From Silene noctiflora (taxonomy: Eukaryota; Streptophyta; Magnoliopsida; Caryophyllales; Caryophyllaceae): a stretch of DNA of 29,990 nt. The stretch lies in the NCBI GenBank assembly GCA_009801015.1, contig VHZZ01002607.1:70378-100367 (forward strand), read 5' to 3'. The notes beneath the pieces were generated by a model. It was given only the letters and a program-made list of their open reading frames with translations. It searched no databases and was not told where the DNA came from. Positions 1 to 10,461 of this stretch are shown here, in pieces. The first letter of the stretch is position 1. Each line of letters starts with the position of its first letter. A program made the translations under genes and the position numbers.

Positions 1-664
1 TAAATAATCAATTATTTTCTAACTCATTTCCCATTTTTATTTTTAATAGAAGCATTGAGTTAAAGTTAATAACCTTAAATAGTAAGTATACAAATTTTAA
101 AGATAATAATGTTCTAAATCTAATAGAAAAATTGTGAATAATCAACTATTTTCTAATTCTAATAGAAAAATTGTAAATAATTTATTATTTTATTATTTTC
201 TATTTCTAATAAAAAAAATATAAATAAATTATTATTTATAAATATAGTGTTTTGTAAAAGTTGGAAATTATGACGTGCTTAGAAAAAAGCCTCTTTTAGT
301 TATATATATTGATATTGATTGATTTGTTATTTTTCAATATATTGTACTCGCTCAATCATAAAAACTAAAATAAATAAAGCATCTAATAAAAAGACGATAT
401 ATTTGTTGAATTTTTGTATTATTTTATTATATTATATAACATAACTTGAATAATACAACTTAAAAAATAATAATAATAATTCTATCACTCTTAGGGATAC
501 AATAGATTGCCTCACTCAAATTGTTGTTGTCAACAACATATCCTCCTACCACTCAAACAAATAATTTTTTTTTTGTTAAAATACAAACATAAGAAAATTG
601 CTTAAGCCTAAAACATTAATTAAATTAAATAAAAATTTCTATATTTGGTTGAATTTAAATTAAA
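1..664. other. AT-rich intergenic flank downstream of the SKS gene
   Basis: No coding signal is visible. The stretch is very AT-rich and is the 3' flank of the minus-strand SKU5-similar gene, so its transcript end should fall near 550-664. No canonical AATAAA is seen on the minus strand close to the stop codon. Around 120-235 there is a degenerate tandem repeat (see separate entry). Confidence 0.6.
120..235. repeat. degenerate AT-rich tandem repeat
   Basis: A unit beginning CTAATAGAAAAATTGT occurs at 120 and again at 159 (39-bp period). A third, decayed unit starting TCTAATAAAAAAAATATAA lies near 205. The first two units are almost identical for about 20 bases and then drift. This looks like a short local duplication, not a recognised element. 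Confidence 0.55.
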
Positions 665-2929
665 TTAAATGGTGTAAGGTGGAGGCCTAGGCAAGTCCTT
701 AACAATGCCACAAGTTGCAAAAGTATCAGGAAGACTGTATTCATCCCTTAGTGACCTTTCTGGTGAAAGAACACTAACATACATTTGTTGTCCAAGGTAA
801 GATCTTTCCAAGCACTCGTTTCGTACGTTCCACATTCCGGCATTGTCGAAAGTCAGCATGACTGCTGCCCATGATTTCGGGTATACTTGTATTGTGTATC
901 GGCTTGGTGCGTCTAGGAGATTGTAGTTCTTCCTCTTCTCCGGACTCCATGTCCCGACCTCAATCCTGTTTTGAAACATGTGAAGTATTAGTCGTGTGTG
1001 CAAAATTAGAGTTGTTTATAGACGGGCAATTTTTTACACAAGTCTTCATTATTGTCGATTTATGTCTGACTCAGGAGTCGGGACAAAGCTCGCCAGGGTC
1101 ATGGCCTGATTAACCTGTGCTTAGCTTGACTCAAACTCGTATTTTATCACTATAAAAACAGAAGAAGAAGCTTACGCGACAGGGAAGAACGAGTAACCGT
1201 CCAAGTGCCAAGTTTGGATGCTCTTCTCATGGTTCTCAAAGACGATCTCGACAAAGTTTCTAAAGGTAGCATTGAGCACATTGGGTCCCACAATGAACTT
1301 GTCCAAGGTATCGATGTTAGCCGGTGGCTCATCACCGATAACATTATATTTGAACAGCTTGTCAGCCACGCTGTAGTACTCTGCAAGCTTCAATGGGGTG
1401 TCTACATCAGTGTGGGAAGCACCATTGATTGCGTAACGAAGCTTGCCATCGACAGAGCGAGCAGTGTTAACCAGCTTGATGGTTCGAGTAATGTTGATCT
1501 GACCGTAGTGGTATGAGCCTTGTGGGTTTGGCCTTGCAGCGCTGGCGGTCAAATTCCACCTGAATGACCTGAACTGATTCAAGGACCATGCCCATCCGAC
1601 TGGTGCCTCGGGTAGGACAGTTGATGCAGCGCCCTTTCCGCCTTCATAGCGTACAATGCCGGTGGCTTGGAGGTGGTACTTGGTGAACCTAATCACACCA
1701 TTACATCCAGGTTAAACTTTTATTTACTAAAATCGGGTATAATGCACAAAAGGCTTCGTTGTGGCCGAGTCAGGGGGTCCAATGTGTTCGGACAACGCAT
1801 AAGACAAATTCAATTCAGTCCAAATTTGCAAATTGTGATAAGAACGTGAAGGTATAAGACCATTGATTGAGTCTTAGCCATGGTATCAGAGCCAGCGTGA
1901 CAAAAAAGATGACGAAATTACCTCGAGGAAGCGACCATGTAGTAGTCCTTAGGGTCTTGATCAGCAGTAACAAGGACAGAGTAACATTGACCAAGGTGAA
2001 TATCAAGTGAATCATAAACATTCTGAACAGTGTGGGATCCCTCAACTTCAACCAACTTCATGGTATGCCCTTGAAATCTGAAGTTAATCGAGTTCTTCAT
2101 ACCGACATTACAAATCCTGTATCGATAAGTCTTTCCTGGCTTCATTGTGAACAACGGCTCCTCGTTCGAGTCACCAACCTTACCTTGTCTACCATTCATC
2201 AACACACCATCTGGCCTAGCCAAGGATTTTCCCCCGTCGAGACGTTTCCTAAGGACTGTGTGGCTGTCAGCATACCAGTCACCGACTAGGACAGTGTAGT
2301 CGTCTTCAGGGTCAGCGAAGGGGACCGGGATTAAGAGACGGCTGTTGATTCGTAGACCACCGAACCCGCCTGCTGCCTTTTGGAAGCCTGTGGTTGGGAA
2401 GTAGTAGTAACTTCCAATTTGATCCTTGACTTGGAAATGGTATGTGTAGTTTGTTCCTGGTGCAATTGGGCACATTGTTCCTGGTGTACCATCTTGCCAT
2501 GAATTCTTCCTTTGTTGAATTCCACTCCTATTCAAACATTTCATGTAAAAATTCAATTATATCTTATTAATTGAACGTTAATTGTTCGTCACACGACCAG
2601 TTGGAACAGTCTCTTTATTTAAACGTGATATAAAAACTACACAAAAAAACAACTAATATATAAACATACCAGGTGAAGAGCAAAGGCTCGTCTAGGTTAT
2701 TGAAAACATTAATAACGACATTGTTGTTGGTGGTGGTGTTCAAGTTCGGGCCAGGAAATTCATTGTTGATAAGAATAACTTGTTGAGGTACACCCAAAGG
2801 GGATCGAGTCCCATAACTAACATTCCAAGTAAAAAACAAGTACGGGTCCTCGGCTCGTGCCATCATGACAACCATAGAGAATAGCCATGGCAACAACAAT
2901 GAGGAGGTAATTAATTTAATCTTTCCCAT
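665..2929 (-). CDS. SKU5-similar multicopper-oxidase-like protein (pollen NTP303/SKS11-12 type), 4 exons
   Basis: Exons on the minus strand are 2929-2670, 2527-1922, 1688-1176 and 965-665. All junctions are GT-AG and all introns are phase 2; the joined reading frame is 1680 bases, 559 residues plus TAA. The ATG at 2929 gives a signal peptide ending ARA at residues 24-26, followed by EDPY. Three cupredoxin domains follow. Family hallmarks are NSWQDGTPGTMCPI, YHFQVKDQIGSYYYFPTT, VGWAWSLNQFRSFRWNLTA and WHLDGYSFF. The histidines that bind copper in laccases and ascorbate oxidase are replaced (TWSGIQQ for the HWHG site, WHLDGYSF for HLHGHDF, MWNVR for the HCHI site). This is typical of SKS proteins, which are not expected to be active oxidases. 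There is no hydrophobic GPI-anchor tail (C-terminus KDLPRPPPYTI), so it is probably secreted to the cell wall. Relatives in this branch are pollen-expressed and act in tube growth; that role is inferred from family. Confidence 0.93.
1881..1893 (+). repeat. Met-tRNA-type primer-binding motif inside SKS intron 2
   Basis: TGGTATCAGAGCC is an exact match to the primer-binding site used by Ty1-copia and TRIM retroelements (complement of the initiator tRNA-Met 3' end). It lies in intron 2 (1689-1921), antisense to the gene. The intron is 233 bp, so only a fragment could be present; no coding region or second LTR is visible. A 13-base match could still be chance. Confidence 0.4.
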
Positions 2930-2975
2930 ATTAATTATTACTTAAATCTATATGATTAGAGCTAACAAGGGAAAG

Positions 2976-2986
2976 GATATTTAAGG
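2976..2986 (-). promoter_or_regulatory. possible TATA box of the SKS gene
   Basis: On the minus strand CCTTAAATATCC lies about 50 bases before the ATG at 2929. It would give a very short leader of roughly 20 bases. Alternative T/A-rich motifs lie near 3000-3020, so the assignment is tentative. Confidence 0.3.
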
Positions 2987-3971
2987 ATCCTCCTTTAAAA
3001 AAATAAATAAGGTATAGTAATTTTTTTAGGTTAAGAAAAATGTGCCTTTGTGTAAGAGATATTGGGAGCCTAGCTAGTCAATTCTTGTTAGCTAAAACTT
3101 ATTCATAATCTCATCCTACTTATACTCATTGCTTGGAAGATTAACAATTGTTTTTGCTTACCCAATTTTCTTGTGTAGTCTCCCACAATTTAAGGACAAC
3201 CTTCCAATGTGTCCTAATTGTGGATTTTGTTACTTCTTAATATTTTCTATAAAATTCTAAAATGGTTAAATGTCTAATTTTAGTGTTGATTAAATATGGA
3301 TAGTGCTCTTAATTGCTTTTGTTGTAATGTCCTAAAAACAATTTAACTTGTGAATGGAACTTTAATGGTCAATTTGAAATATGGCCTCCTATATAATCTT
3401 ATGTTACGTAAATTTGTTTATTTTATATATTTATTGGTTCTCGAATTTTGAAACACTCAAGTTTATATCTTCTATATTTCTTAAAAGAAATGGTTAAATA
3501 TTATAAAATGTATAAAATTAAAATTATAATATATTTTTCGTAACAAGATTAATTACATAATTTTTACTAAGGCAGTTTTCTATGAAAAAGTTCAATGCTA
3601 AGAAACTAACACATATTCTAGTGAAGGGTCGTCTTACATAAAACTTTGTGTTAAAAAAAGCTTAACGAGTCACTAACTCAAAATATATCGTCATATAGTT
3701 TGAAAATAAGAACTTCAAATCACAATCATCTTCACAACAATAGCACCAAAATGGCAAAATATATTTCAATCTACGGTTACAAATTTGATACGACGTGGAT
3801 TATTACAAGTCAAACATTTTCATTTTTTACATTTTGTTATTCACTCAATTAAATTTCGTATTCTATCCACAATTATCTTACATTACCAATCTATATCCTT
3901 AAATCCTAATGTAGGACGGACCAAAAATGAGGAAAAAAAAAACTTCTAGTATTTATTTAACTTTGACTATA
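2987..3971. other. AT-rich intergenic region upstream of the SKS gene
   Basis: Upstream region of the minus-strand SKS gene. It is AT-rich with many stops in all frames and no recognisable gene or element. It must contain the SKS promoter. It ends at the ACTATA (3966-3971) that flanks the hAT-like element. Confidence 0.6.
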
Positions 3972-5398
3972 TAGAGGTAAGCAAAACTAGATATTCGGTC
4001 CGATTTTCAAAACCGTATCGGATATACGGTTATGAAAATTCTATATTTTAGTATCCTTATCCGATACGGATTTTCCATATTTTCGGAAACCGTATAACCG
4101 GTTTTTCCGTATATTCGCTTTCCGTATATCCGGTATACGGTTTTAAATAATTAACTTTGATCCACCGCCAGACCCACACCACTAGACTACACTTCGACCC
4201 ACCATCAGTATCTCACCCAACGACCTTCGCCCTACTAGCAGCCGCCGACCTCCTCTCCCCCTCCTTCTCAGGCTCCGGGCGGCCATAAGTGTCACCATCA
4301 TCACCACTTTCGCGTACCATTACCAATTTGGCAGCATCGTCACACCACCAGCACCTTAACTTTGTACCGCAATTCACGTAGATCTGGATTTAGCGAACAC
4401 AATATGAAAGAGATCTCATGTGTATATGTGGTGGAGGTGAGGTAGGTGAAGGGTGGTGTGGTAGAGATGGTGTGTGGTGGAGAATGATATTGTAATAAGG
4501 ATGAGGCGGCGTATGGTGCGTAGAGGATATAATGGTGCGGTAGTGGTCGTTGTAGTTGGAAGGTGGTGTGGCGGTGCGACCAATAGTGTGTTATTAGTTT
4601 ATTACTGAACTAGTTTAGACACCGTGCAATAAATGCACGGTATATAGAGTTTTTTTAATTACCTATATAATAGTGTCTCAATAGTAGTTCACATATTTCG
4701 TCAGTATGTTTTTTTTTTAGAAAAAAAGTTAAAACCAAAATTGATTAAGAGAATTTAGTTATGTGCTGCAAATTAATCTAAAGAACATATTTTTTATACC
4801 CTAAAACTAATGATTTCAATTTATAAATTCTATCAATTTTTTTTATTTTGTTTTTGCAAAAACAAAATTAGTGATTTACAGTCCTGTTTGATACGTAAAA
4901 TAGGTCAAGTCCTTCTCAAATAATAGCATTAATAAAATATTTAACAATTTATTAATATTTAATTAAAAGATTATAGTTTAAAATTTAGTGAAAACAATAT
5001 AATTTTGGTGAAAAAATATATTTTAATGATAAATTAATGAACTAAATTATAATATATAAGTAGATTCCTTATTTTGTGAATGGATTCAATTGTGATTAAC
5101 TAACTTATTTAAGAATATACTTTTTGAAGGGGAAAATTATGAGTTCACCTATTCTTTTAGTAGATAGGGGATTATCGTATTGTCATATTGATCTCACTTT
5201 TTTTTTTCTTTTTTTCTTTAAATTTTAGAAACCCCGTATCGGATACCGTATATCCGGTTTCGAAATTTGCCTATCCTAAAAGAACTGTATCGGATATAAG
5301 AAATTCGTATCGGATATACGAAAATCCATATAATTAAATTTGTATAGTGTATCAGATACGAATAATAAATTCGTATCGTATAATCTTGCTCAGCCTTA
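3972..5398. mobile_element. hAT-like non-autonomous DNA transposon, interrupted by a Helitron
   Basis: The left end TAGAGGTAAGCAAAA and the reverse complement of the right end TAAGGCTGAGCAAGA are imperfect terminal inverted repeats of the hAT type. Both are flanked directly by ACTATA (3966-3971 and 5399-5404), the likely remnant of the target duplication. Subterminal regions (3987-4140 and 5230-5395) are full of CGTATCGGATATACGG variants on both strands. The 4150-4600 interior is unusually GC-rich and carries no ORF. Without the 562-bp Helitron the element is 865 bp. No transposase is present. Confidence 0.7.
4610..5171 (-). mobile_element. non-autonomous Helitron, family A copy 1
   Basis: Read on the minus strand it begins TCCCCTATCTACTAAAAGAA and ends with a perfect 8-bp hairpin (ACCGTGCA 4621-4628 with TGCACGGT 4634-4641), 11 bases before a terminal CTAG. 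It sits between host A (4609) and T (5172). TC start, CTRR end, the 3' hairpin and A/T insertion are the Helitron signature. There is no Rep/helicase coding sequence. Similar copies lie at 23458 and 25720. Confidence 0.8.
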
Positions 5399-5566
5399 AC
5401 TATAATGTAACAAAATATGCTCAAAAAAAAATTAAAAAATAAATAAATTGGTCTTATTTATGCGCAATCTATTAGGCCCGGTATATGGTAAGGACTCGTT
5501 AACTATAATTGGGGCAACCAAACTATGACTTGATCCAAGTCTGAATAAAAAGGAAGAACATAAAAA
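5399..5566. other. AT-rich spacer before the tRNA gene
   Basis: Short intergenic stretch between the hAT-like element and the tRNA. Apart from the T-run terminator of the tRNA (AAAAA at 5562-5566 on the plus strand) nothing is recognised. Confidence 0.5.
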
Positions 5567-5639
5567 CGACTCCGCTGGGGATCGAACCCAGAATCTCTGG
5601 TTTCGTAGACCAGCGCCTTATCCATTGGGCCACGGAGTC
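5567..5639 (-). tRNA. tRNA-Arg (anticodon ACG)
   Basis: A 73-base tRNA folds on the minus strand. The acceptor stem is GACTCCG (5639-5633) with CGGAGTC (5574-5568), discriminator G at 5567. The anticodon arm is CTGGT-CTACGAA-ACCAG, giving anticodon ACG (A34 is normally edited to inosine), decoding CGN arginine codons. The A box reads TGGCCCAATGG and the B box GGTTCGATCCC. A CAA motif lies 2-4 bases upstream of the 5' end, as in many plant tRNA genes, and TTTTT follows the 3' end directly as a Pol III terminator. CCA is not encoded, which indicates a nuclear gene. No intron. Confidence 0.96.
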
Positions 5640-6153
5640 ATTGATGGTAATCTAACCTGGTGTAATTTATTTAACTAATCTTAATTGTGTTTGAAAAAAA
5701 GGATGTCATATGATCTTTCTTTCCTTGATAGATGAAATATTGCCCACATTTTGAACATACTCAAGGCTAGATTTAATATCAAATACATTTACAAAAATAA
5801 AATTATATTTTTATAGCTATAAAAAATGTATTTTATTATAAATATCATATCTTGTGCCCTACGATTTATGGGCGTATTCGTGTCTGTGTTTATATCGACT
5901 ACGGTGCTACCTAGGCATAAAATTGAAGAATAATGGGCCAATTATCTCTAAAATCCAAATCATTAAATTATCGGACATGAAAGCAATTGTTGGACCTACT
6001 CATGTTGGCTTGCCAATTCTTGTTCAACACACATGATCTTTCATCACAATTCAATTGAAAACTAAGTCCCTTTTTTCCTTTTTTTTCCATTAATTTTATT
6101 TTATTTATTCTACTATAATTTCAAATGTTATTGTTTTGCTAGTTTTAGAGTAA
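5640..6153. other. intergenic region, nothing recognised
   Basis: AT-rich sequence between the tRNA gene and a Helitron end. A short open frame at 5854-6036 shows no recognisable protein character. Confidence 0.5.
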
Positions 6154-6791
6154 CTAGTTTTATACTCGTACAAAAAATGCACTGGTTTACTATCTAAAAA
6201 TAAGAAAACAAAATATATAAATTGTGTTTTGTTCTTATCAGTTTGAAAGCATATGTGATTTATATCTTATNGACTAATTAGGTAAAACTCATTTAAAAAC
6301 TTATAAAATTTGATCTTATCAGTTTGAAAGTATACGTGATTTAAATTTGCAATATATTTTTTTTAGTANATGTAACTCGTACCAACAATAATTAATTTGA
6401 TCATTTAATATTTCAAATTAATTTATTAAGTACAATATCCATTTAAACATACCCAATGTAAATGAGAATTTGCCTTTATCTATACTCTGTAGTTTTTTTA
6501 AAAAAATTTAATATGTACAAAAAAAAAGTCAATTTGATCATTTAACACCATAAATTAATTTTATATATAATATCCATTTCAAGATACTATCTTGAAGTAA
6601 TTTTATCATCCATACAATATACTTTGTAGTATAAAGTTCATAACAATAGGAAAAATAGGAGAGACACAAATTAAATACCCTAAACTTGAGGGGCCCACCA
6701 TGTTTTGAAAAAACAAAAAATTCATTTTCTTTCCTAAAAGTCATGGACCAATAGGAAGCCAAGAAATGTTTTGGCTTTTATAATATAAAGA
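6154..6791 (-). mobile_element. non-autonomous Helitron, family B
   Basis: On the minus strand it begins TCTTTATATTATAAAAGCC and ends with a decayed hairpin (plus strand TCGTACAAAAAATGCACTGG) followed by CTAG, between host A (6153) and T (6792). The 5' region differs from family A, so it is a separate family. It contains internal direct repeats (6234-6261 with 6315-6342, and about 6392 with 6529) and two ambiguous bases. No coding capacity. Confidence 0.6.
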
Positions 6792-7198
6792 TTTGTGAGT
6801 GATTTTGACGGTTTACATTGTCACTAAATAGTATGAGTATTTAATCGTTACTTGATTGTAAAATTGTTTACTATAAGTTTGATTATGTATCATTATATAC
6901 GATCCAACAATTTCGATAGTATTAAACGTATAATAATTGTTTACTTTGTTGTGTGTTTGATTAATCTTGTTGAGTTGCTTAATGTAGTAGTATTGTTTTA
7001 GTCGAATTTACATAGGTTGTGATATTTTGACTAGGGAGCGAGATAAATTTAATTAACACTATAAAATTGTAATATTAGTTTGTATGGTTATAATATATTT
7101 ACGATCTTACTGCATGCATTCAATCCAATTAACACGCGAGATGTAGAATGATTAGCTTTATTTGGCAGATAGTAATATGTCATAGTCATTGTATGTAG
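6792..7198. other. intergenic region, nothing recognised
   Basis: AT-rich, stops in all frames, no element ends recognised. Confidence 0.5.
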
Positions 7199-7319
7199 CA
7201 ATGGTGGAGTTAGGGGTGGGGGAAAAGCATGGGGGCTCGCCTCGCCCTCGAAAATTTCTAAATTTTCCAACTTTGAGATTTTTTGTCATCTTTGAGGTCA
7301 ATTCGTGACTCTGCCACTG
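7199..7319. mobile_element. 121-bp TIR element (hAT-like MITE)
   Basis: The left end CAATGGTGGAGTTAGG is an imperfect inverted copy of the right end (reverse complement CAGTGGCAGAGTCACG). The CAGTGGCGGAG-type terminus is common on plant TIR MITEs. The target duplication is not clear (GTATGTAG and TATAGTTG at most related). The interior is GC-richer than its surroundings. Confidence 0.45.
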
Positions 7320-7985
7320 TATAGTTGTCTCAAGTAACTTGATACGAAAAAACAACCCGGACATCATTTGTAAGCACGTCAAAAGTAACTCATACTTTGA
7401 GGCTAGCTAGTTTGTTGTCGGCGATGATGAGAGTCGAAGGGTATCCCCTTCCGACAGTTAGGACAATTTATTTCAATGTATTATTGAAGATATTTTATAA
7501 TGGTCGTTAAACTTCTCCTAAGTTTGGTTTTTCATTCACAATAGAAGGGAAATCGAACATTTGACCAGTAGTTTAAGATCAGAGATGAAAACGAACTCTT
7601 GTCACTCAAACTCTAATCTTTCTGATACCGACTCGCACACACAACTAACTATATTCACTTACGATAATCTTTAACTGACTACAACGACTCTACCGATCCG
7701 ATCCTACCCAAAAAAAAAAAAGCCATATACTAATAAATACAAGTCCAATACACCATGTGAGACGAAAAGCACATCATAATCTAAACTCCAATAAATAGGT
7801 TCCCATGACTACACATAAAATACTACTACTATAGCTATGAATAATCTATGATGATGATGATTAAAACTTATTTATGATTATTATGAGTAGTCCCATATAA
7901 TACATACTATAGACATACTAGTCACTACTACTAGACGACCCTGCGCTAGCTGCCCTAAACATTAGCCCAGTTGCCCTGTCCACAC
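7320..7985 (+). promoter_or_regulatory. presumed distal promoter region of the AS2-like gene
   Basis: No gene or transposon end is recognised. From about 7780 the sequence is less simple (repeated ACTACTACTA and GATGATGATG runs, then CTGCGCTAGCTGCCC) and leads into the probable transcription start near 8000-8030. A TATA-like CTATATTATT lies at about 7988. Assignment as promoter is by position only. Confidence 0.35.
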
Positions 7986-7999
7986 TAACTATATTATTA

Positions 8000-8261
8000 C
8001 ATACATTTTCACTTTCTCCGCGCCTCCTTAGCCTTTGCTCTTGGGAGTACGTCCTTTATTTTTTTCATTATTATTTCCTATATATTTCAACCTTCTATTT
8101 TACTCCTTTTCATTTTCATTATTATTTATTACTATTATATACTCTCTCTTTTCTCTACAAAATTCATTATTAAATAAATTATTATATATATGCAACATAA
8201 TCATCATCATCATCATCATCATCATCTTTATATTTCAAGGTAATTTCTTCATGTTTTTCCG
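8000..8261 (+). other. candidate 5' UTR exon of the AS2-like gene
   Basis: A CT-rich stretch beginning CTTTCTCCGCGCCTCC ends at a near-ideal splice donor, TTCCG|GTGAGTAA (exon end 8261). A splice acceptor GAACAG (ending 10677) lies 23 bases before the AS2 ATG. An intron in the leader would fit what I recall of Arabidopsis AS2. Another donor, CAAAG|GTAGGAT, is at 8448. A possible middle exon is 10248-10323 (CACCAG| acceptor and CTG|GTACATC donor). Exon choice is inference. Confidence 0.35.
8201..8226. repeat. (TCA)n microsatellite
   Basis: An uninterrupted TCA run of 26 bases lies in the candidate AS2 leader exon. It is likely to be length-polymorphic. Confidence 0.85.
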
Positions 8262-9607
8262 GTGAGTAACAAATTTTTACGGCGAAGAAACTGCGAGTTT
8301 TCCATTATTATTGCACCAAACACTTTATCCTTCAAACTTGCATGATCCCTCTCTTTTCTCTTTTTATTTTCTTATTTATAGTATTATTAATATTCTCCTT
8401 AATTATCTTCTTCAACTACTCAAGCCACACCAAGTTAACTAACCAAAGGTAGGATGGAGATTATTTAACTAGTTAATTATTGTGTGAGACGGTCCCATTT
8501 ATTGTGAGTCTGTCTTACGGTGTGAAATCGTCTTAATTGTTTAATTTAATTGATTTTGTTATTTAATTTTTTTATTGTGTGAGAATTAAGCAAACTTTTA
8601 ATTTCTCTCTTGTTTTTGTCTAAGAATAAAAAATAATTTTTTTGAAGGGTCTTTTTCTTCATAGTTTTCATCAACTAGTTGCAAATCGCGAGGAGGAAAA
8701 TAAGAAATTCTTTTTCAAAAAAAATTGAAGGGTTTGACTGAATTGTTCGAGGAAAACTCATCATGATACTATAGTACTAGCTACTATTACTCAACTCATG
8801 CTACTAGAGTAGTAGATAGTTAGATAGCTAGCTAACATTTAATTAATTTTGTTTGTTAGAAACAATTAATTTATATAAGACGGTTTTACGATATACAGTG
8901 TAATTAATCGATATTATAATAATAATTTGTTATATTTATTCACCTTAATTAATGATAATAATAAATGAGATATAAAACCTACTCGATATTACAATACTGT
9001 TATTTATACAACGGTCTAATTTAATTATTAATTTATGTTAAATGGTATGATCCCGAGAAAGAATAAAAGAATATATAATTAGTACTAACTTCACAAATCC
9101 CATGGTCAAAAGGGTGTGACTTGTGATGTGAGTGATTAAATTTTTCTCTTTGTTAGGACCCTAAACTATATTACTTCATTATTATACACACAAAATTATT
9201 TATTATTAATATAATGTGTACTTATACGCGTAGCATATGGTAGAGGAAACTTAAGATGATCCCAAGATTAACTAATAATAACCCTTCACATAAAAAGTCC
9301 AAATTCTTAGCTTTTTACAGGTCAATTTTAGCATTTTAATTTAAAAAAATGTCATAATATTAGGGTAATAATAATATTCCGTACTATATAGGTATGAATT
9401 TGATGATATCTATGAATTTTTAAGCAAGATCTCGTTTGACACACATGTATACAAACACACACACGCCCTTTCTCCTTTGAAATTGATGTAATCTCTCTTC
9501 CCTTTTACTTTCCCTACACGAGATCCAAACACTCTTCTTCCTCAACACTTCTACTACTACTATCTAACTAGCTTTTCATTAACTCCCTCTTCCAATTTCG
9601 AGCAACT
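8262..9607. other. candidate AS2 leader intron, left part
   Basis: Mostly AT-rich and non-coding. Near 8481-8540 and 8872-8895 lie remnants of a repeat with the motif TAAGACGGTTTTAC or GTGAGACGGTC that recurs at 16949, 17945 and 20360. From 9450 to 9600 there is a CT-rich stretch. Confidence 0.4.
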
Positions 9608-9830
9608 CGATTTTATATCACTCGATTCCAAATCATTTCTACTTATCTCAAATCGACCAGTTTATGTTAGTCATCTCCAAATTATTTGTGGTAAGGAAGT
9701 TATTATTATTATGATTTATCCACAACTCATTATTATATGCTTATAGTTACTCTCTTTGTTTCAATCATTTATTTTTCATTAATTTAAAAAAAGAAAAAAC
9801 AAAGAGAGTAATATACAGAGTGTAACATTT
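9608..9830. repeat. local duplication, unit 1
   Basis: Shares CGATTCCAAATCATTT, CAAATCGACCAGTTTATG, TTAGTCATCTCCA and CCACAACTCATTAT in the same order with unit 2 (9844-10028). Unit 1 carries about 30 extra bases in its middle (about 9685-9714). It contains a Stowaway-like MITE at 9750-9808. Confidence 0.8.
9750..9808. mobile_element. 59-bp Stowaway-like MITE
   Basis: Perfect 12-bp terminal inverted repeats CTCTCTTTGTTT and AAACAAAGAGAG are flanked by TA on both sides, the Stowaway (Tc1/mariner) signature. There is no coding capacity. Confidence 0.7.
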
Positions 9831-9843
9831 GTGGTAAACAAAT

Positions 9844-10028
9844 CAATTTTTATATCAGTCGATTCCAAATCATTTTTACTTGTGTCAAATCGACCAGTTT
9901 ATGTTAGTCATCTCCATATGATTCATCCACAACTCATTATCTTAGGTTCATAATTATTGTTTCTATCTGTTTTAATTATTTATTTTTGATTAAATGAAAA
10001 TGGGATGAAGGGAGTAATATGTAACATA
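9844..10028. repeat. local duplication, unit 2
   Basis: Second copy of the 9608-9830 unit, 13 bases after it, in direct orientation. It carries a decayed version of the same MITE: its right end reads GATGAAGGGAG then TA at 10015, and its left end has lost the terminal repeat. The MITE therefore probably predates the duplication. Confidence 0.8.
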
Positions 10029-10359
10029 GTATTTACGAGAATTATAGTATATTATTTGTATGTTTTATTTGTAGTTATTAATTATATAACCTAAATAAGT
10101 TGGTGTATATATTTAGAGTAATATTTGGAAATTTGTGGAAGTTGTAATAATAATTTGTTGACTTTGGAAAACAAATTGACAGCTAAAAAATCCCTGAAAG
10201 CTGTTGCACATCGATCATACAAACAAGCTATACACTCAAGTCACCAGGAGTTCCAAATTGGAGAAAATCCTCTCAACTGTTTTTGAAAGCCTCCTCCATA
10301 TCTTTCCTTCATTTACATATCTGGTACATCTTCCTTTCTTTTCCTTTTATTTTTTTATT

Positions 10360-10461
10360 ATAATAATACGGGGTAATAATAATTATTACTCCGTATTATT
10401 TATTATACTATTATCGTTATTACTATTATTTTCATAATAATAATAATAACGATAATAAATA
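10360..10461. repeat. two adjacent palindromes upstream of AS2
   Basis: ATACGGGGTAATAATAA followed by its near-complement TTATTACTCCGTATT makes a palindrome of about 33 bases (10365-10397). Directly after it, TATTATCGTTATTA (from about 10409) pairs with TAATAACGATAATA (to about 10458) around a short TTTTC-containing loop. Both could form cruciforms or RNA hairpins if transcribed in the leader. Confidence 0.6.

Noticed and set aside
1700..1880. Possible Cassandra-type TRIM LTR before the PBS motif
   Set aside because: The 5S rRNA-like internal promoter blocks that define Cassandra are not visible.
8035..8265. Plus-strand frame in the AS2 leader
   Set aside because: Low-complexity F/L/I/S from T-rich sequence and the TCA microsatellite; no recognisable domain.
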